Below are positions 1-9,741 of a stretch of DNA of 37,196 nucleotides, piece by piece. Each line of letters begins with the position of its first letter. Positions within the stretch are counted from its first letter, which is position 1. The translations under genes and the position numbers were made by a program. The notes under the pieces were generated by a model, which had not been told where the DNA came from, made no database searches, and saw only the letters and a program-made list of their open reading frames with translations. Source of the stretch: Acidobacteriota bacterium (GTDB lineage: Bacteria > Acidobacteriota > Thermoanaerobaculia > Gp7-AA8 > JAHWKK01); contig JAHWKK010000023.1 of NCBI GenBank assembly GCA_019347945.1, positions 23,632-60,827 on the forward strand, written 5' to 3'.

Positions 1-192
1 ACGATCCCCGAATACTTCGAGGGGCACTGGGTCGAGATCACAGGAGCCGATGGTGTGGTGAAGGGGGTCTGGGAGATCGCAGAGGGATCGATCAGCGACC
101 GAGCGGTGACACTCGAGTCGAATGCGGAGTCGGGGACCGCAAGCGTCGAGCCCGGAGACCAATGGCGGGGCGTCTACCGGTTCGATGCGGTT
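1..192 (+). repeat. Long direct repeat, copy 1 (at window edge)
   Basis: Bases 1-192 recur at 1087-1278 with two mismatches that I can find (GAG/GGG and CGG/CAG codons). The period is 1086 bases, exactly 362 codons, so the repeat keeps the reading frame of the adhesin gene. The copy begins at the first base of the window and probably extends upstream. Confidence 0.9.
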
Positions 193-3100
193 CATGTAGA
201 AGGTAGATCGAGAGTGACCACCGAAGACCCGGTAGTGGTGGCAGATGTTCGCTACGACGATGGAGTCTTACTCGGAGACGTCTCAGCGTCTTCGGTGACA
301 ATTGGTGGAAACATCGAAGCGGAGACGTTGAGAACGACAGATCTGAGGGTGATTACAGGAGGAGCTCTGAGTCATCCGGCAGGACTGGAGAGTGGCTTAC
401 AGCTCGAAGTGAGCGGGACCCTGACGATCGACGCTGGTGGATCGATCGACGTGAGCGGGAAAGGGTACGCGCCGGACCAGACGCACCCGAGCGAGAGTGT
501 GCAGGCTGGCTATGATCGAGGTGGAAGTCACATGGGTCGAGGAGGCGGCCGTTACAGTGATCGCCCGTCGGGACCGACCTATGGGAGCGTGACGAGACCG
601 AGAGAGCTTGGGGGAGGAGGCGACCGGTTCCGGGGAGGCGGACGGGTCGAGATCGACGCAGGATCGTTGGTGATCCACGGATCGATCCTCGCGGATGGAG
701 GGGGCGATAGAGCGAGTGGAGCAGGAGGCTCGGTGTGGATCCGGGCGGAGGAGATCCACGGCGACGGTGTGATTGGTGCGAGCGGGCCTCTGACGATCGA
801 CTATGGAGCTGGTGGAGGTGGTGCGGTCGCGATCGAATACACGACAGCGGCATCGGGCACCTGGCGAGAGAACCTCGCGTCTGAGGGGGCTGGCAGCAGT
901 AGTACCGCGTACAGGAACTCTGCGGCAGGAACGATCTTTGTTCGAGACGCGAGCGCTGAGTATGGAGATCTGCGGATCGACAACAGCGGGATCAACAGCA
1001 GCAACTCGACGGTGCTGCCGTCGCTTGGAGCTGGAACGGCGCAAACGGGAAGCACGGGATCGGCGCTGGTGACGGATCGTGCGAAGACGATCCCCGAATA
1101 CTTCGAGGGGCACTGGGTCGAGATCACAGGAGCCGATGGTGTGGTGAAGGGGGTCTGGGAGATCGCAGAGGGATCGATCAGCGACCGAGCGGTGACACTC
1201 GAGTCGAATGCGGGGTCGGGGACCGCAAGCGTCGAGCCCGGAGACCAATGGCAGGGCGTCTACCGGTTCGATGCGGTTAAGATCGAGGGGGCTTCGGCGC
1301 TTTCACCTGATCCGGTATTGAGTACGACTCCCGTCCAGTTGACCAACGCGTCCTTCACGAACGGTAATCTGGCTGCTCCCCAGGTCGACGCGTCGCTGAT
1401 CGCGATCGATTCGCAGCCGACCGGCACCACCATCATCGGCTCTGCCGGTGCGGTCTCCGACGACGACCAGCCGCTCACCGTCACCGCAACGAACAGCCGT
1501 ACGGCCGAACAGTTCACCACGACCGCGGCGAGTCACGGCAGCTTCTCGCTCCCGGTATCCGGAATCGCGGGTGACACCTTCACGATCTATGCGACCGACA
1601 CCCACACGTGGCCACTCTCGAGCCCGGCCGTATCCGTCCCGGGATCGATCGTCGAGACCAACTCGCTCTCGAGTCTCACTCTGACCGAGAGCTCGGTTGC
1701 CGGTGGAACCTCGACGACCGCGACGGTCACCCTCCAGTACGCCGCGTTGCACGACATCGGCGTGGCGCTTTCGAGCAGTGATCCCTCGATCGCCTCAACG
1801 CCGTCGAGCATCATCGTGCCGACCGGCTCTTCGAGTGCCCAGTTCACGATCACGACGACCGAGCCGGCTTCTGCCACGGACGTCACGGTCACAGCTCAAT
1901 TCGTGACGATTGCGTCCGCGACACTCACCGTCGAGGCGGCGCCTCAGACCGAGCTCACCTCTGTCCGGTTCGAGCGGACAGAAGCATGGCCCGGCGAGAC
2001 GCTCGCGGGAGTCGTCCAGCTGAACGGGGCCGCACCGGCAGGCGGGGCCGTCGTGACTCTCACGAGCACGAACGACGTGGTAGCCTCCGTTCCCTCTTCA
2101 GTCGCTGTGAACGAAGGGCTCACGTACGAGATCTTCAGTCTCAGCGCCGGTACACCTTCCGTCGATGAGCTCGTGACTCTCTCCGGCAGCTACGGCTCGA
2201 CCGTCACCTCCGACGTCACGGTTCGCGTATGCAGCCCCATGCCGGCGATCACTCCCTCGGCTCTTTCGCCACTGGCCTCGACCTGGTTCGACGACGCGGC
2301 TCCCGCAGGAGCGACGGAGAGCGGAACGGGAGGTGTCTGGACGACGGATCAGGCAGAGAGCGGTACGTCCTCTCTCCACTTTGCAGCAGCGGCAGGCCTG
2401 CGCGAGTACGCGATCGCGGCCGCACCGGAGGGATTGGCAACGGTCGATGGTGACGTAGTCGCCTTCCATGCACTCGTGAATCCATGTAATCCGCCGCGCG
2501 AGATCGTGCTCACCTGGAGCGACGGAACGAACGAGCTCGTGACGAACTGGGGTGAGGATCTGATTACGACGACCGCGGAGAAGCACGTCGTCGGTCCAAT
2601 CCCTCGATCGGGAGCCTGGGAACGACTCGAAATCTCCGCTGCCGAGCTCGGTCTGGCGGGGATCACGGCCTCGGGTCTCTCCATAGAAGTCTACGACGGA
2701 GAAGTGTGGTTCGACCTGATGGGAATCGATACCTGCGTCACCGATCCGGCGGCCCCCTTTGCGCTACCGCACGACGAGATCTGGCTCGACGAGTCTTCCG
2801 GTGTAGAGACGGGGACCGGGCTCTGGTCGACTACGCACGTGGTCAGTGGTCTCACCGCGCTCGAGCTCACTGCGGCGGACGTCACGACCGAGCACGTTTT
2901 CGATTCACTCGATCCGGTCACGCTCCTTTCGGGTGACAGCCTGGTCGTCTGGATTCTGCCCGATGAGTGCGATCCGCCGACGACACTGCTGCTCGACGTC
3001 TACGCTGGTACGTGGGACCACGCGGTCTACTGGGGCGAAGACCTCATCACCACCACGACACCACCATTGTCCCGGGGATCGATTCCGGAGTGGGATGAAT

Positions 3101-3228
3101 GGACACGCGTGACGATACCGGTCGACGACCTGGGAGTTGCGGGCCAGACGCTCAGCGGCCTCGCGATTCGGACGCTCGAAGGACGAGTGACGATCGATCG
3201 CGTAAGCGTCGAACGGGGTGCCCAGTGA
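1..3228 (+). CDS. Giant secreted adhesin-like protein, 5' end outside window
   Basis: The reading frame is open from base 1, so the true start lies upstream and 1075 residues are visible. Codons ~140-290 are very rich in Gly and Ser, with GGS/GGG runs like those of filamentous, beta-helix-type surface proteins. Codons 1-64 and 363-426 are near-identical copies of one module. Codons ~430-740 look like bacterial Ig-like strands rich in Thr, Ser and Val. Codons ~759-909 and ~923-1071 are two homologous jelly-roll-like domains, each with a W-G-E-D-L-I-T-T motif and a Cys-Asp/Asn-Pro-Pro segment. No enzymatic motif was found. The stop is followed 14 bases later by the end of the convergent DUF5615 gene. 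The predicted role is a cell-surface or extracellular adhesin; family assignment is by composition and eye only. Confidence 0.75.
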   Translation, partial: TIPEYFEGHWVEITGADGVVKGVWEIAEGSISDRAVTLESNAESGTASVEPGDQWRGVYRFDAVHVEGRSRVTTEDPVVVADVRYDDGVLLGDVSASSVTIGGNIEAETLRTTDLRVITGGALSHPAGLESGLQLEVSGTLTIDAGGSIDVSGKGYAPDQTHPSESVQAGYDRGGSHMGRGGGRYSDRPSGPTYGSVTRPRELGGGGDRFRGGGRVEIDAGSLVIHGSILADGGGDRASGAGGSVWIRAEEIHGDGVIGASGPLTIDYGAGGGGAVAIEYTTAASGTWRENLASEGAGSSSTAYRNSAAGTIFVRDASAEYGDLRIDNSGINSSNSTVLPSLGAGTAQTGSTGSALVTDRAKTIPEYFEGHWVEITGADGVVKGVWEIAEGSISDRAVTLESNAGSGTASVEPGDQWQGVYRFDAVKIEGASALSPDPVLSTTPVQLTNASFTNGNLAAPQVDASLIAIDSQPTGTTIIGSAGAVSDDDQPLTVTATNSRTAEQFTTTAASHGSFSLPVSGIAGDTFTIYATDTHTWPLSSPAVSVPGSIVETNSLSSLTLTESSVAGGTSTTATVTLQYAALHDIGVALSSSDPSIASTPSSIIVPTGSSSAQFTITTTEPASATDVTVTAQFVTIASATLTVEAAPQTELTSVRFERTEAWPGETLAGVVQLNGAAPAGGAVVTLTSTNDVVASVPSSVAVNEGLTYEIFSLSAGTPSVDELVTLSGSYGSTVTSDVTVRVCSPMPAITPSALSPLASTWFDDAAPAGATESGTGGVWTTDQAESGTSSLHFAAAAGLREYAIAAAPEGLATVDGDVVAFHALVNPCNPPREIVLTWSDGTNELVTNWGEDLITTTAEKHVVGPIPRSGAWERLEISAAELGLAGITASGLSIEVYDGEVWFDLMGIDTCVTDPAAPFALPHDEIWLDESSGVETGTGLWSTTHVVSGLTALELTAADVTTEHVFDSLDPVTLLSGDSLVVWILPDECDPPTTLLLDVYAGTWDHAVYWGEDLITTTTPPLSRGSIPEWDEWTRVTIPVDDLGVAGQTLSGLAIRTLEGRVTIDRVSVERGAQ
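1087..1278 (+). repeat. Long direct repeat, copy 2
   Basis: Second copy of the 192-base module, encoding the segment that begins TIPEYFEGHWVEITG. Similarity stops right after the shared YRFDAV codons. The near-identity points to recent duplication or gene conversion inside the adhesin gene. Confidence 0.9.
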
Positions 3229-3242
3229 GCAGACATCGAGTT

Positions 3243-3608
3243 TCAGAGTATCGGGAGAAATCGAATTCTCGTGCTGCTCTCCTCCATCGTTACGAGGACC
3301 CCTTGGGACAGCGCTTCACCCTCCGCTCTCACGAGGCCGACAAGTCGGACACTCAGGTCTGCAAGAAGGGTGTCCCGAATTCTTACGAGGACTACACTCG
3401 GGGACGTTTGTCGATTGAGCGCAAGGATCTCGCCGAAGTCGAGATCCTTAGTGACGATCGTGAACCCGTTGGCCGACGCAAAGGTGACAATCTCGAGGTC
3501 ACCAGCGCTCTGATCACCGAGCTGGAGCCAGGAGGAGGCTTCGACTCCGGATCTTTGGAGCTCGTCCGCAAGGGAGGCTGGAAGATTGACGTCCAGCAAA
3601 AGCTTCAA
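3243..3608 (-). CDS. DUF5615 PIN-like toxin
   Basis: A 121-residue protein beginning MKLLLDVNLP, the typical N-terminus of DUF5615 (Mut7-C/PIN-like) toxins, with an early acidic residue in LLLDVNL and a TKDLDFGE motif near residue 75. In known modules these proteins are predicted metal-dependent ribonucleases restrained by a DUF433 partner. Its start overlaps the end of the DUF433 gene by 4 bases (ATGA), so the two are translationally coupled. It lies on the strand opposite to the giant genes and ends 14 bases from the adhesin stop. The family call is firm from motif and pairing; RNase activity is inferred. Confidence 0.85.
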   Translation of the reverse strand: MKLLLDVNLPASLADELQRSGVEASSWLQLGDQSAGDLEIVTFASANGFTIVTKDLDFGEILALNRQTSPSVVLVRIRDTLLADLSVRLVGLVRAEGEALSQGVLVTMEESSTRIRFLPIL

Positions 3609-3847
3609 GCGCCTTCAACCCGCCGGGGCAGTTCGACTTCACGGTCGGACACGACCCAGGCCGAATACCGAAGCGCCGCTGGAATGTCCTCAGGCTCGAG
3701 GAACGGGTATGCGTCGAGGATCTCACGATCGCTGTGGCCCGAGGCGAGGAGATCGAGCAGATTGCTGACCGTGAAGCGAATTCCTCTGATGCAGGCCCGC
3801 CCACCCATGACTTTGGGGTCGCGCGTAATGCGCTCGAAAATCTCCAT
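3605..3847 (-). CDS. DUF433 antitoxin
   Basis: An 80-residue protein starting MEIFERITRDPKVMGG. The core, with CIRGIRFTVSNLLDLLASG followed by an EILDAYPFLEPEDIPAALRY-like helix, is the signature of DUF433 winged-helix antitoxins. An upstream in-frame GTG would add 25 residues, but the family normally begins near this ATG, so I chose 3847. No strong Shine-Dalgarno is visible (GGGTAGAC lies about 3-10 bases upstream). It is expected to bind and neutralise the adjoining DUF5615 protein and to repress the operon. The module sits in the gap between the first and second giant genes. Confidence 0.85.
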   Translation of the reverse strand: MEIFERITRDPKVMGGRACIRGIRFTVSNLLDLLASGHSDREILDAYPFLEPEDIPAALRYSAWVVSDREVELPRRVEGA

Positions 3848-3908
3848 GATGTCTACCCATTCTGGAGGAACCGATCGCGAAACGCCAGATAATCCCGAAG
3901 AACGACGA

Positions 3909-6900
3909 GTGTCCAGCGGCACGCGACGATGGCATGGAAGGACTACAGCCGCCCGTGCCGCTGCTCCGCGCGCCCCGCTCCCCTGGCTCCTGAATCCCGG
4001 CTTCTGGCTGCTGCTCCTCTTCGCACTTCCCCTCTCCGCGCAGACCCCGCCGCCGGAAGTCGAGTACGCCGACGATTTCCAGAGCTATCAGCGAAACGAC
4101 AATCCTCCCGGCTGGTTCGATACTCCGGTCGGAAAGCCCAAGCCGCAGGCGGACGGGCTCTACAAAGTCCGAACGGATCCGACCGAAGGGGCCAACGCTT
4201 CGAACCTCGTCTACGGAACCGTCCAGGCGTCCGGGATGCCGGCTGGAGAAACGCCGCGCATCGGAACGTTCTCGACGCTCACCACGCACACCTTCGACGG
4301 GACGGGTCGTTTCGAGTACACCGGAAGGCTCGTACGGACGCGTAAAGACTCCGCCATCGGCATCACATTCTTTTCCTCCTATCCGGAAGTCGATTCCTAC
4401 TACATGATCGGCCTCTGGTCCCGGGCGGAATCGAACGACCTCACGATGCAATGGTTCTCGCCCGACGATCGCCTGCTCGGCGGCTCGATCGACAGCGGCG
4501 TCACCCTCGAGCCGAACACGTGGTACCGCTTCTACATCCAGGCGGATGCACTTCCCACGGTTACGCGCGTGCGCGCCAGATTCTGGGTCGATGGTGATCC
4601 GGAGCCCTCCCAGTGGCAGATCGACGGCTTCGACGACGCTTCTTCGCGCCTGACATCCGGCCGGATCGGAATGTGGGCCGCCGTCAGGGGGGAGTCGTAT
4701 CTGGACGACCTGTGGGCAAAGTCCCCGATCGACGTCACTCCGCCGGAGATCACAGTCACCGAGAACGATCTTTCTCTCGCGAACGGCGCGATGTTCAATC
4801 GCGACGCGACCCCGGCCATCACGGTCGTCGACGACATCGATCCCTCACCGAGCTGGAAGGCGACTCTCGACGGAGACTCGTTCGTCTCCGGCTCGACAGT
4901 CGCAACCGAAGGATTCCACCGACTCGAGGTAGAAGCCTTCGACGCGGTGCTGAATCGTTCCGCGATCGCCATCGATTTCGTCATCGACAAGACCCCGCCT
5001 CAGGTCGCGTTTTACGAGGGCGACAACGCTCTGGATGATGGAGTACATCTGAACAGGACGATCGTGCCTCGTCTTTACGTCCTGGACCTGACAGCGACGA
5101 CCGTTACCGCCACTCTCAACGGCGCGATTTACGAATTCGGCCCCGTGGCAACCGGGACGAATTACCGGGAAGGTTCTCCGGTCGGAGACGAGGGAGCCTG
5201 GGAGCTGCACACGCTCGTCACCGACGCGGTGGGCTGGCAGACCGAGAGCAAAGTCGTTTTCGTCGTCGACAAGACTCCACCGGCGATCACACTCGACTCC
5301 CATGAGGAGGCCGCGGTCGTCGCTACGGCCGATATCGTTCTCGCCGGTGCTGCTGACGATGCGATCGTCGTTACGGTGAACGGATCGGACGCAGCGATCG
5401 ATCCGCTCACCCGTCACTGGAGCCTGCCTGTCTCGCTCGTGGAAGGATCGAACGCTCTGTCGATTCGTGCTGAAGATCGAGCGGGCAACGTGACAACAAT
5501 GCAACGGTCGATCATTCTCGACACGATCGCCCCGACACTGAAGATTCTCTCGCCGTCGAGCGGCCATTGCACGAACGCCGACGTCATCGAGATCGTGGCG
5601 GAAGCGACCGATCCCAATCTGGAATCGGTATCGGTCTCTGCCTCGAGTGACGAAGCAGTCCTCGATTCCGTCGCGGCCATCCGTGCTGCTGACGGGTCGT
5701 GGGCCACATCTCTTCCGATCGCTGCCGAAGGCGAGTGGCGCATTCGGGTCGTCGCCGTCGATCGTGCGGGGCATCAGAGATCGGCTTCGGTATCTCTGGG
5801 CGTCGATCGCACTCCACCGACGATAAAGATCATCGAGAACGGACAGCCCTTCACGAGCACGCTTCTGTCACGATCCGTCACTCCGCAGATACGGATCGAC
5901 GACGCGGACTCCAAAGCGTCCTTCACCGCGACTCTCGACGGCGAGCCATGGGAGTCGGGAACGCAGATCATCGCCGAAGGGGACCATGCCCTTCTCGTCA
6001 GTGCGGCCGATTGCGCCGGTAACGGCTCGGAGAGCTCGATCACTTTCACGATCGATACGACGAGCCCGACCATTACTTCGACTGATCCCGAAAACGGCGC
6101 TCTCCTCGGGTCGCTCCCTTCGACCCTCACCGGCTCCGCCAGCGAGCCGGTCGGCTCCGCGACGCTGACTTCGGGTGACGGCGTGGCTAGGAAGGGTGTC
6201 GTGTCGGGTACGAGCTTCAGTTTCGGCGCGCCCGGCTTCGGCGAAGGACGCAATCGTATGACCCTCGAGGTGAACGACGAGGCCGGGAACGCTTCGCAGA
6301 TCGCACTCGAGGTGACCATCCGCACCACTGAGCCGGCCGTCGACATACTCGACAACGGCACGCCGGTCTCCGATGGGGCGGTCTACCGTCGCCCGGTCAC
6401 ACCCGAGATCCGCTCGACCGATCCCGAGGCGACGATCACGGCAACGCTGAACGGCTCGACATTCACTTCCGGCACGGTGATCACCAGCGACGGTACGTGG
6501 AACCTCTCGGCAACGGCCACCGACACACTCGGGCACACCGGATCCGCCGCGGTGTCGTTCTCGATCGACGCGACTCCCCCCGTCGTCTCGATCACTTCAC
6601 CCGCCGCGGGCGCGAAGGTCGAGGGCTCGGCCGTGACCGTCATGGGAAGTGCCTACGAGGCGGCGAATGTCTCGGTCAACGGCACACCTGCGACGCTCAG
6701 CGGAACGGACTGGACTGCCTCGGTTGCGCTCGATCTGATCGACACCGTGATCGTTGCGACCGCGCTCGACGCGGCAGGCAATCGCGCCTCCGCCTCGATC
6801 GAGATCGAGCGCCCACGCCTCCCCCCGGCAATCGTCGTGACCTCACCGGTAGACGGAACGAAGACCAATCGCCGCGAGACCGTCATCGACGGCTTCGTCC

Positions 6901-9452
6901 CGAGTGCCGGCTCGGTCGCATCGGTCACGGTCGCCGACCACAACGGTGGCGAGCAGAGCGTGGCGGTCGATGCAACGGGAAGGTTCCGCGTTACGGGGTG
7001 GCCACTCACCGCCGGGGCGAACACGATCACGGTCGCCGCGACCGGTGATACGGGAGTGACCACCTCGACCAGTGTCACGGTGGAAGCGGACTTCACCGCG
7101 CCGTCGCTCACGATCCTCGCCGACGGTGTCGAGCTTCGTCAGGACGACCGTTTCGACAGCGCGCCGGCACTCACGACCTCCGTGTCCGACCTCGAGGGAA
7201 CGGTCACGACGACGCTGCGTGTCGACGCCGGGCTCGTCACCGAGCCGTTTACGACCGCGGCGGATGGATGGCACACGGCGATCGCCGTCGCCACGGACGA
7301 AGCGGGTAACCAGAGCCGCATCGAGCGACGCTTCCAGGTCGGAGGCCCGGTCCCGGTTGCGGGATGCTTCATCGAAGGGCTCGATCCCATTGACGGTTCG
7401 GCAATCGCCGCGACCTCGACACGCTTCGGCGGAAGAGTCGGCGGGGCGGCTGGCGCAACCGTCAACGGCTCACCCGTGACGCTCGAAGACGGCACCTTCT
7501 GCACGACCGTCAACTTACCGGCTGAAGGGGCGAACACGATCACCGTCCGCTGCACCGACGAGACCGGAAGCGCGACCGGCGATCCCGCGATGATCACACT
7601 CCACCGCGTTACCGGAGCTCCATCGATAACGATCGGCTCGCCGGTGAATGGCTCGATCTTTACCGCTGCCGGTGGTGAGATCAGTGTGAACGGCACGGCC
7701 GACGGGGCCACGGAAGTACTCGTCAACGGGAAGGTGGCGGCCTGGGATGGCTCCACTTTCTCGGCGAATGTGCTCCTGACCGACGGCGTCAATCAGATCA
7801 GCGCGACCGCGCGTGACGCACTCGGAAATGTGGCGGTCGATACGACGACGATCCGTTACGAAAAAAACCTCCCGAAGATCGTGATCACCTCGCCGAGCGG
7901 AACCTTCCGCACCGGTGCATCCACTGTGCAGGTGAGTGGCACCTGGCGTGATCTCGATCCGGTGACTCTTAAGATCGGGACGATTCCGGCGAGTGTGCGG
8001 TGGTTCTCCGACACCCACGGCGCATTCGTCGTGAACGACGTACCGGCCTCGACGGGTACCTCGACACTGACGGTCACCGGGGAGGACCGAACGGGTCGTG
8101 CCGCGTCCGCGCAGGCTGCGATCGAGCGGACTGACACGCGCCCCTGGATCGTCATCGACTCTCCGCTCGATCAGACGGCACTCGGTGCTTCCGCGACCTC
8201 GATTTTCGTGCGAGGCCGCGCAGCGGGTGCACCCTCCTCGAACATCGACGTGAATGGAACGCTCGCCGCGATCGCCTCGACCGGAGTGGCTCCTGCCGGT
8301 TCGACGCAGTCGACGACCTACGAGTTCGAAGCGACGGTGCCGTTGAGCGACCTCTCCACACTGACGCCGGTCGTCGCGCGGATCACGCAGCCGGACGGCG
8401 CAGGAGCGTCATTCGTCATCTCGCTGCAACGCTTCTCCGACGCTCCCGCCGTCGCCAGCGTCTACCCCGAACCGGGAGCGACGTCGGTCGACACGAGCGT
8501 GCTTCCACTGCTCCTCTTCGGACATGCGATGGATCGCGATTCCATTCGCTCCGCGTTCTCTCTTACGAGCTCTGCCGGCACGGTCCTCTCCGGTGTCGTC
8601 GACCTCGACGGAGAAGTGCTGAGCTTCGCTCCCGCCGCGCCTCTGCAGCGAGGGGAGACCTATACGATCACACTCGGAACCGCGGCAACTGATATTGCGG
8701 GCGTGCCGCTCGGACAGCAGTTCAGCTCGACCTTCACGACGGTGGGCACGGCTCCTTCGAGCGCTCCGACGATCGATCCGGTTGGCGTAACCTGCGCGTC
8801 GAGTCTGACATTGACCGGCACGGCTCCCGCGGGCTCGCGTGTGCGGATCGACCAGGGAACGCTTCAGCTGAATGCGACGACCTCCTCCGCTGGCGTCTGG
8901 AAGGTGGAGCTCGCGCTCGACGGCCGCGACGGTTATCGTCTCCTCCGCGCGCGCGTGGTCGGGATCGACGGATCACTCTCCCCCGCGGCCGAAGCCTGCA
9001 TCCGGATCAGCTGTGATCGCTTCCAGGTCGTCTCGTCGAGCTTCGACCGCGAAACGAACGTACTGACGATCGACTTCTCTTCGAGTCTCGACCCGGCGAG
9101 TGCGACCTCCTCGACGATCACGCTGACCCGCGCGACCGGCGAGACGGTGTCGACATCGATCGCGGTCTCCGGCTCGAGGGTCACGGTGACCCCGTCGCTC
9201 GACCTAACGGCCGACTCGTTCACCCTCGACGTCACGACCGGGTTGCTGCGCGACGACGGCGAGCCGCTGGACGCACCCTACACGCGAACCTTCTCCGGCA
9301 GCGGCGACGAGCCGGTTGCGGGAGACGGCGAAGGACTCCTCTCCGGCGCGGTCCGTACCGGTGAGGAGGGGAGACCGCTGTCGCCCGCCTCCGTCGAGGT
9401 TTCCGAGCCGGTCGGCGCCTACTCGACTACCCCCGCGGAGGACCACCAGTGA
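3909..9452 (+). CDS. Giant secreted Ig-like repeat protein
   Basis: The open frame runs back to 3099, but the part before ~3900 is antisense to the DUF433/DUF5615 module. I chose the GTG at 3909, which gives an Arg-rich n-region, a WLLLLFALPLSA core and cleavage before QTPPP (residue ~45), 1847 residues in all. No good ribosome-binding site is visible. Residues ~45-275 resemble a LamG-like jelly roll. About a dozen Ig-like units follow, with linkers such as DKTPPQV, DTIAPTL and DRTPPTI. Residues ~1515-1610 match the SbsA-type Ig-like domain (Big_5), and another such unit lies near 1705-1790. The last ~38 residues (LLSGAVRTGEEGRPLSPASV) look like the first strands of a carboxypeptidase-regulatory-like domain that then stops. 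The role is structural and extracellular; no catalytic site was seen. Confidence 0.75.
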   Translation: MSSGTRRWHGRTTAARAAAPRAPLPWLLNPGFWLLLLFALPLSAQTPPPEVEYADDFQSYQRNDNPPGWFDTPVGKPKPQADGLYKVRTDPTEGANASNLVYGTVQASGMPAGETPRIGTFSTLTTHTFDGTGRFEYTGRLVRTRKDSAIGITFFSSYPEVDSYYMIGLWSRAESNDLTMQWFSPDDRLLGGSIDSGVTLEPNTWYRFYIQADALPTVTRVRARFWVDGDPEPSQWQIDGFDDASSRLTSGRIGMWAAVRGESYLDDLWAKSPIDVTPPEITVTENDLSLANGAMFNRDATPAITVVDDIDPSPSWKATLDGDSFVSGSTVATEGFHRLEVEAFDAVLNRSAIAIDFVIDKTPPQVAFYEGDNALDDGVHLNRTIVPRLYVLDLTATTVTATLNGAIYEFGPVATGTNYREGSPVGDEGAWELHTLVTDAVGWQTESKVVFVVDKTPPAITLDSHEEAAVVATADIVLAGAADDAIVVTVNGSDAAIDPLTRHWSLPVSLVEGSNALSIRAEDRAGNVTTMQRSIILDTIAPTLKILSPSSGHCTNADVIEIVAEATDPNLESVSVSASSDEAVLDSVAAIRAADGSWATSLPIAAEGEWRIRVVAVDRAGHQRSASVSLGVDRTPPTIKIIENGQPFTSTLLSRSVTPQIRIDDADSKASFTATLDGEPWESGTQIIAEGDHALLVSAADCAGNGSESSITFTIDTTSPTITSTDPENGALLGSLPSTLTGSASEPVGSATLTSGDGVARKGVVSGTSFSFGAPGFGEGRNRMTLEVNDEAGNASQIALEVTIRTTEPAVDILDNGTPVSDGAVYRRPVTPEIRSTDPEATITATLNGSTFTSGTVITSDGTWNLSATATDTLGHTGSAAVSFSIDATPPVVSITSPAAGAKVEGSAVTVMGSAYEAANVSVNGTPATLSGTDWTASVALDLIDTVIVATALDAAGNRASASIEIERPRLPPAIVVTSPVDGTKTNRRETVIDGFVPSAGSVASVTVADHNGGEQSVAVDATGRFRVTGWPLTAGANTITVAATGDTGVTTSTSVTVEADFTAPSLTILADGVELRQDDRFDSAPALTTSVSDLEGTVTTTLRVDAGLVTEPFTTAADGWHTAIAVATDEAGNQSRIERRFQVGGPVPVAGCFIEGLDPIDGSAIAATSTRFGGRVGGAAGATVNGSPVTLEDGTFCTTVNLPAEGANTITVRCTDETGSATGDPAMITLHRVTGAPSITIGSPVNGSIFTAAGGEISVNGTADGATEVLVNGKVAAWDGSTFSANVLLTDGVNQISATARDALGNVAVDTTTIRYEKNLPKIVITSPSGTFRTGASTVQVSGTWRDLDPVTLKIGTIPASVRWFSDTHGAFVVNDVPASTGTSTLTVTGEDRTGRAASAQAAIERTDTRPWIVIDSPLDQTALGASATSIFVRGRAAGAPSSNIDVNGTLAAIASTGVAPAGSTQSTTYEFEATVPLSDLSTLTPVVARITQPDGAGASFVISLQRFSDAPAVASVYPEPGATSVDTSVLPLLLFGHAMDRDSIRSAFSLTSSAGTVLSGVVDLDGEVLSFAPAAPLQRGETYTITLGTAATDIAGVPLGQQFSSTFTTVGTAPSSAPTIDPVGVTCASSLTLTGTAPAGSRVRIDQGTLQLNATTSSAGVWKVELALDGRDGYRLLRARVVGIDGSLSPAAEACIRISCDRFQVVSSSFDRETNVLTIDFSSSLDPASATSSTITLTRATGETVSTSIAVSGSRVTVTPSLDLTADSFTLDVTTGLLRDDGEPLDAPYTRTFSGSGDEPVAGDGEGLLSGAVRTGEEGRPLSPASVEVSEPVGAYSTTPAEDHQ

Positions 9453-9513
9453 TCAGGAGCCACGAGTCAGGAGCCAGGGATCAGGGGCTGGAGACCAGGA
9501 GCTCGAGGCCAGG
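9451..9513 (-). repeat. Degenerate heptamer repeats (GGAGCCA/GGATCAG type)
   Basis: Starting at the stop codon of the Ig-repeat gene, the + strand reads GGAGCC, GAGTCAGGAGCCAGGGATCA and further variants. This is the reverse complement of the CTGGCTC heptamers found inside the RHS gene. It appears noncoding. Confidence 0.6.
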
Positions 9514-9547
9514 GCGAGAGCTTCGAGCGACGAGCGCGCAGCGCAGA

Positions 9548-9599
9548 GTAGCGCCGATTGCCAAATCGGCCGTACCGCAGCTCGCCAGAGCTGCAGGCT
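9548..9599 (+). repeat. Double-hairpin element, copy A
   Basis: After TAGC come two perfect 7-bp stems, each with a GCCA loop: GCCGATT/AATCGGC (9553-9570) and GCAGCTC/GAGCTGC (9577-9594). The spacer CGTACC is 6 bases. It is the best-preserved intergenic member of a five-copy family in this window. Confidence 0.75.
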
Positions 9600-9632
9600 C
9601 ACAGCGACCAGTAGCGCAGCGAGCGCCTAAGC

Positions 9633-9675
9633 GTAGCGCAGGTCCCAACCTGCCGGACCGCAGATTTCAACGTGC
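9633..9675 (+). repeat. Double-hairpin element, copy B (degenerate)
   Basis: TAGC is followed by a 6-bp stem GCAGGT/ACCTGC with loop CCCA (9638-9653), spacer CGGACC and a decayed second stem with two mismatches (9660-9675). A partial piece (GTAGCGCAGCGAGCGC) lies just upstream at 9611. From 9676 to 9741 I see only C-rich sequence without a gene. Confidence 0.6.
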
Positions 9676-9741
9676 ATCCTGGGCGGACCCCCCGTCCCTC
9701 GCCCCTCCGCGCGCCGCTCGCCCCTCGTCTCCGCTCGCCCG

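Noticed and set aside
3099-3908. N-terminal 270 codons of the open frame leading into the Ig-repeat gene
   Set aside because: The stretch overlaps the adhesin 3' end and is antisense to DUF433/DUF5615. The signal peptide appears only near 3960-4040, so the real start must be close to it.
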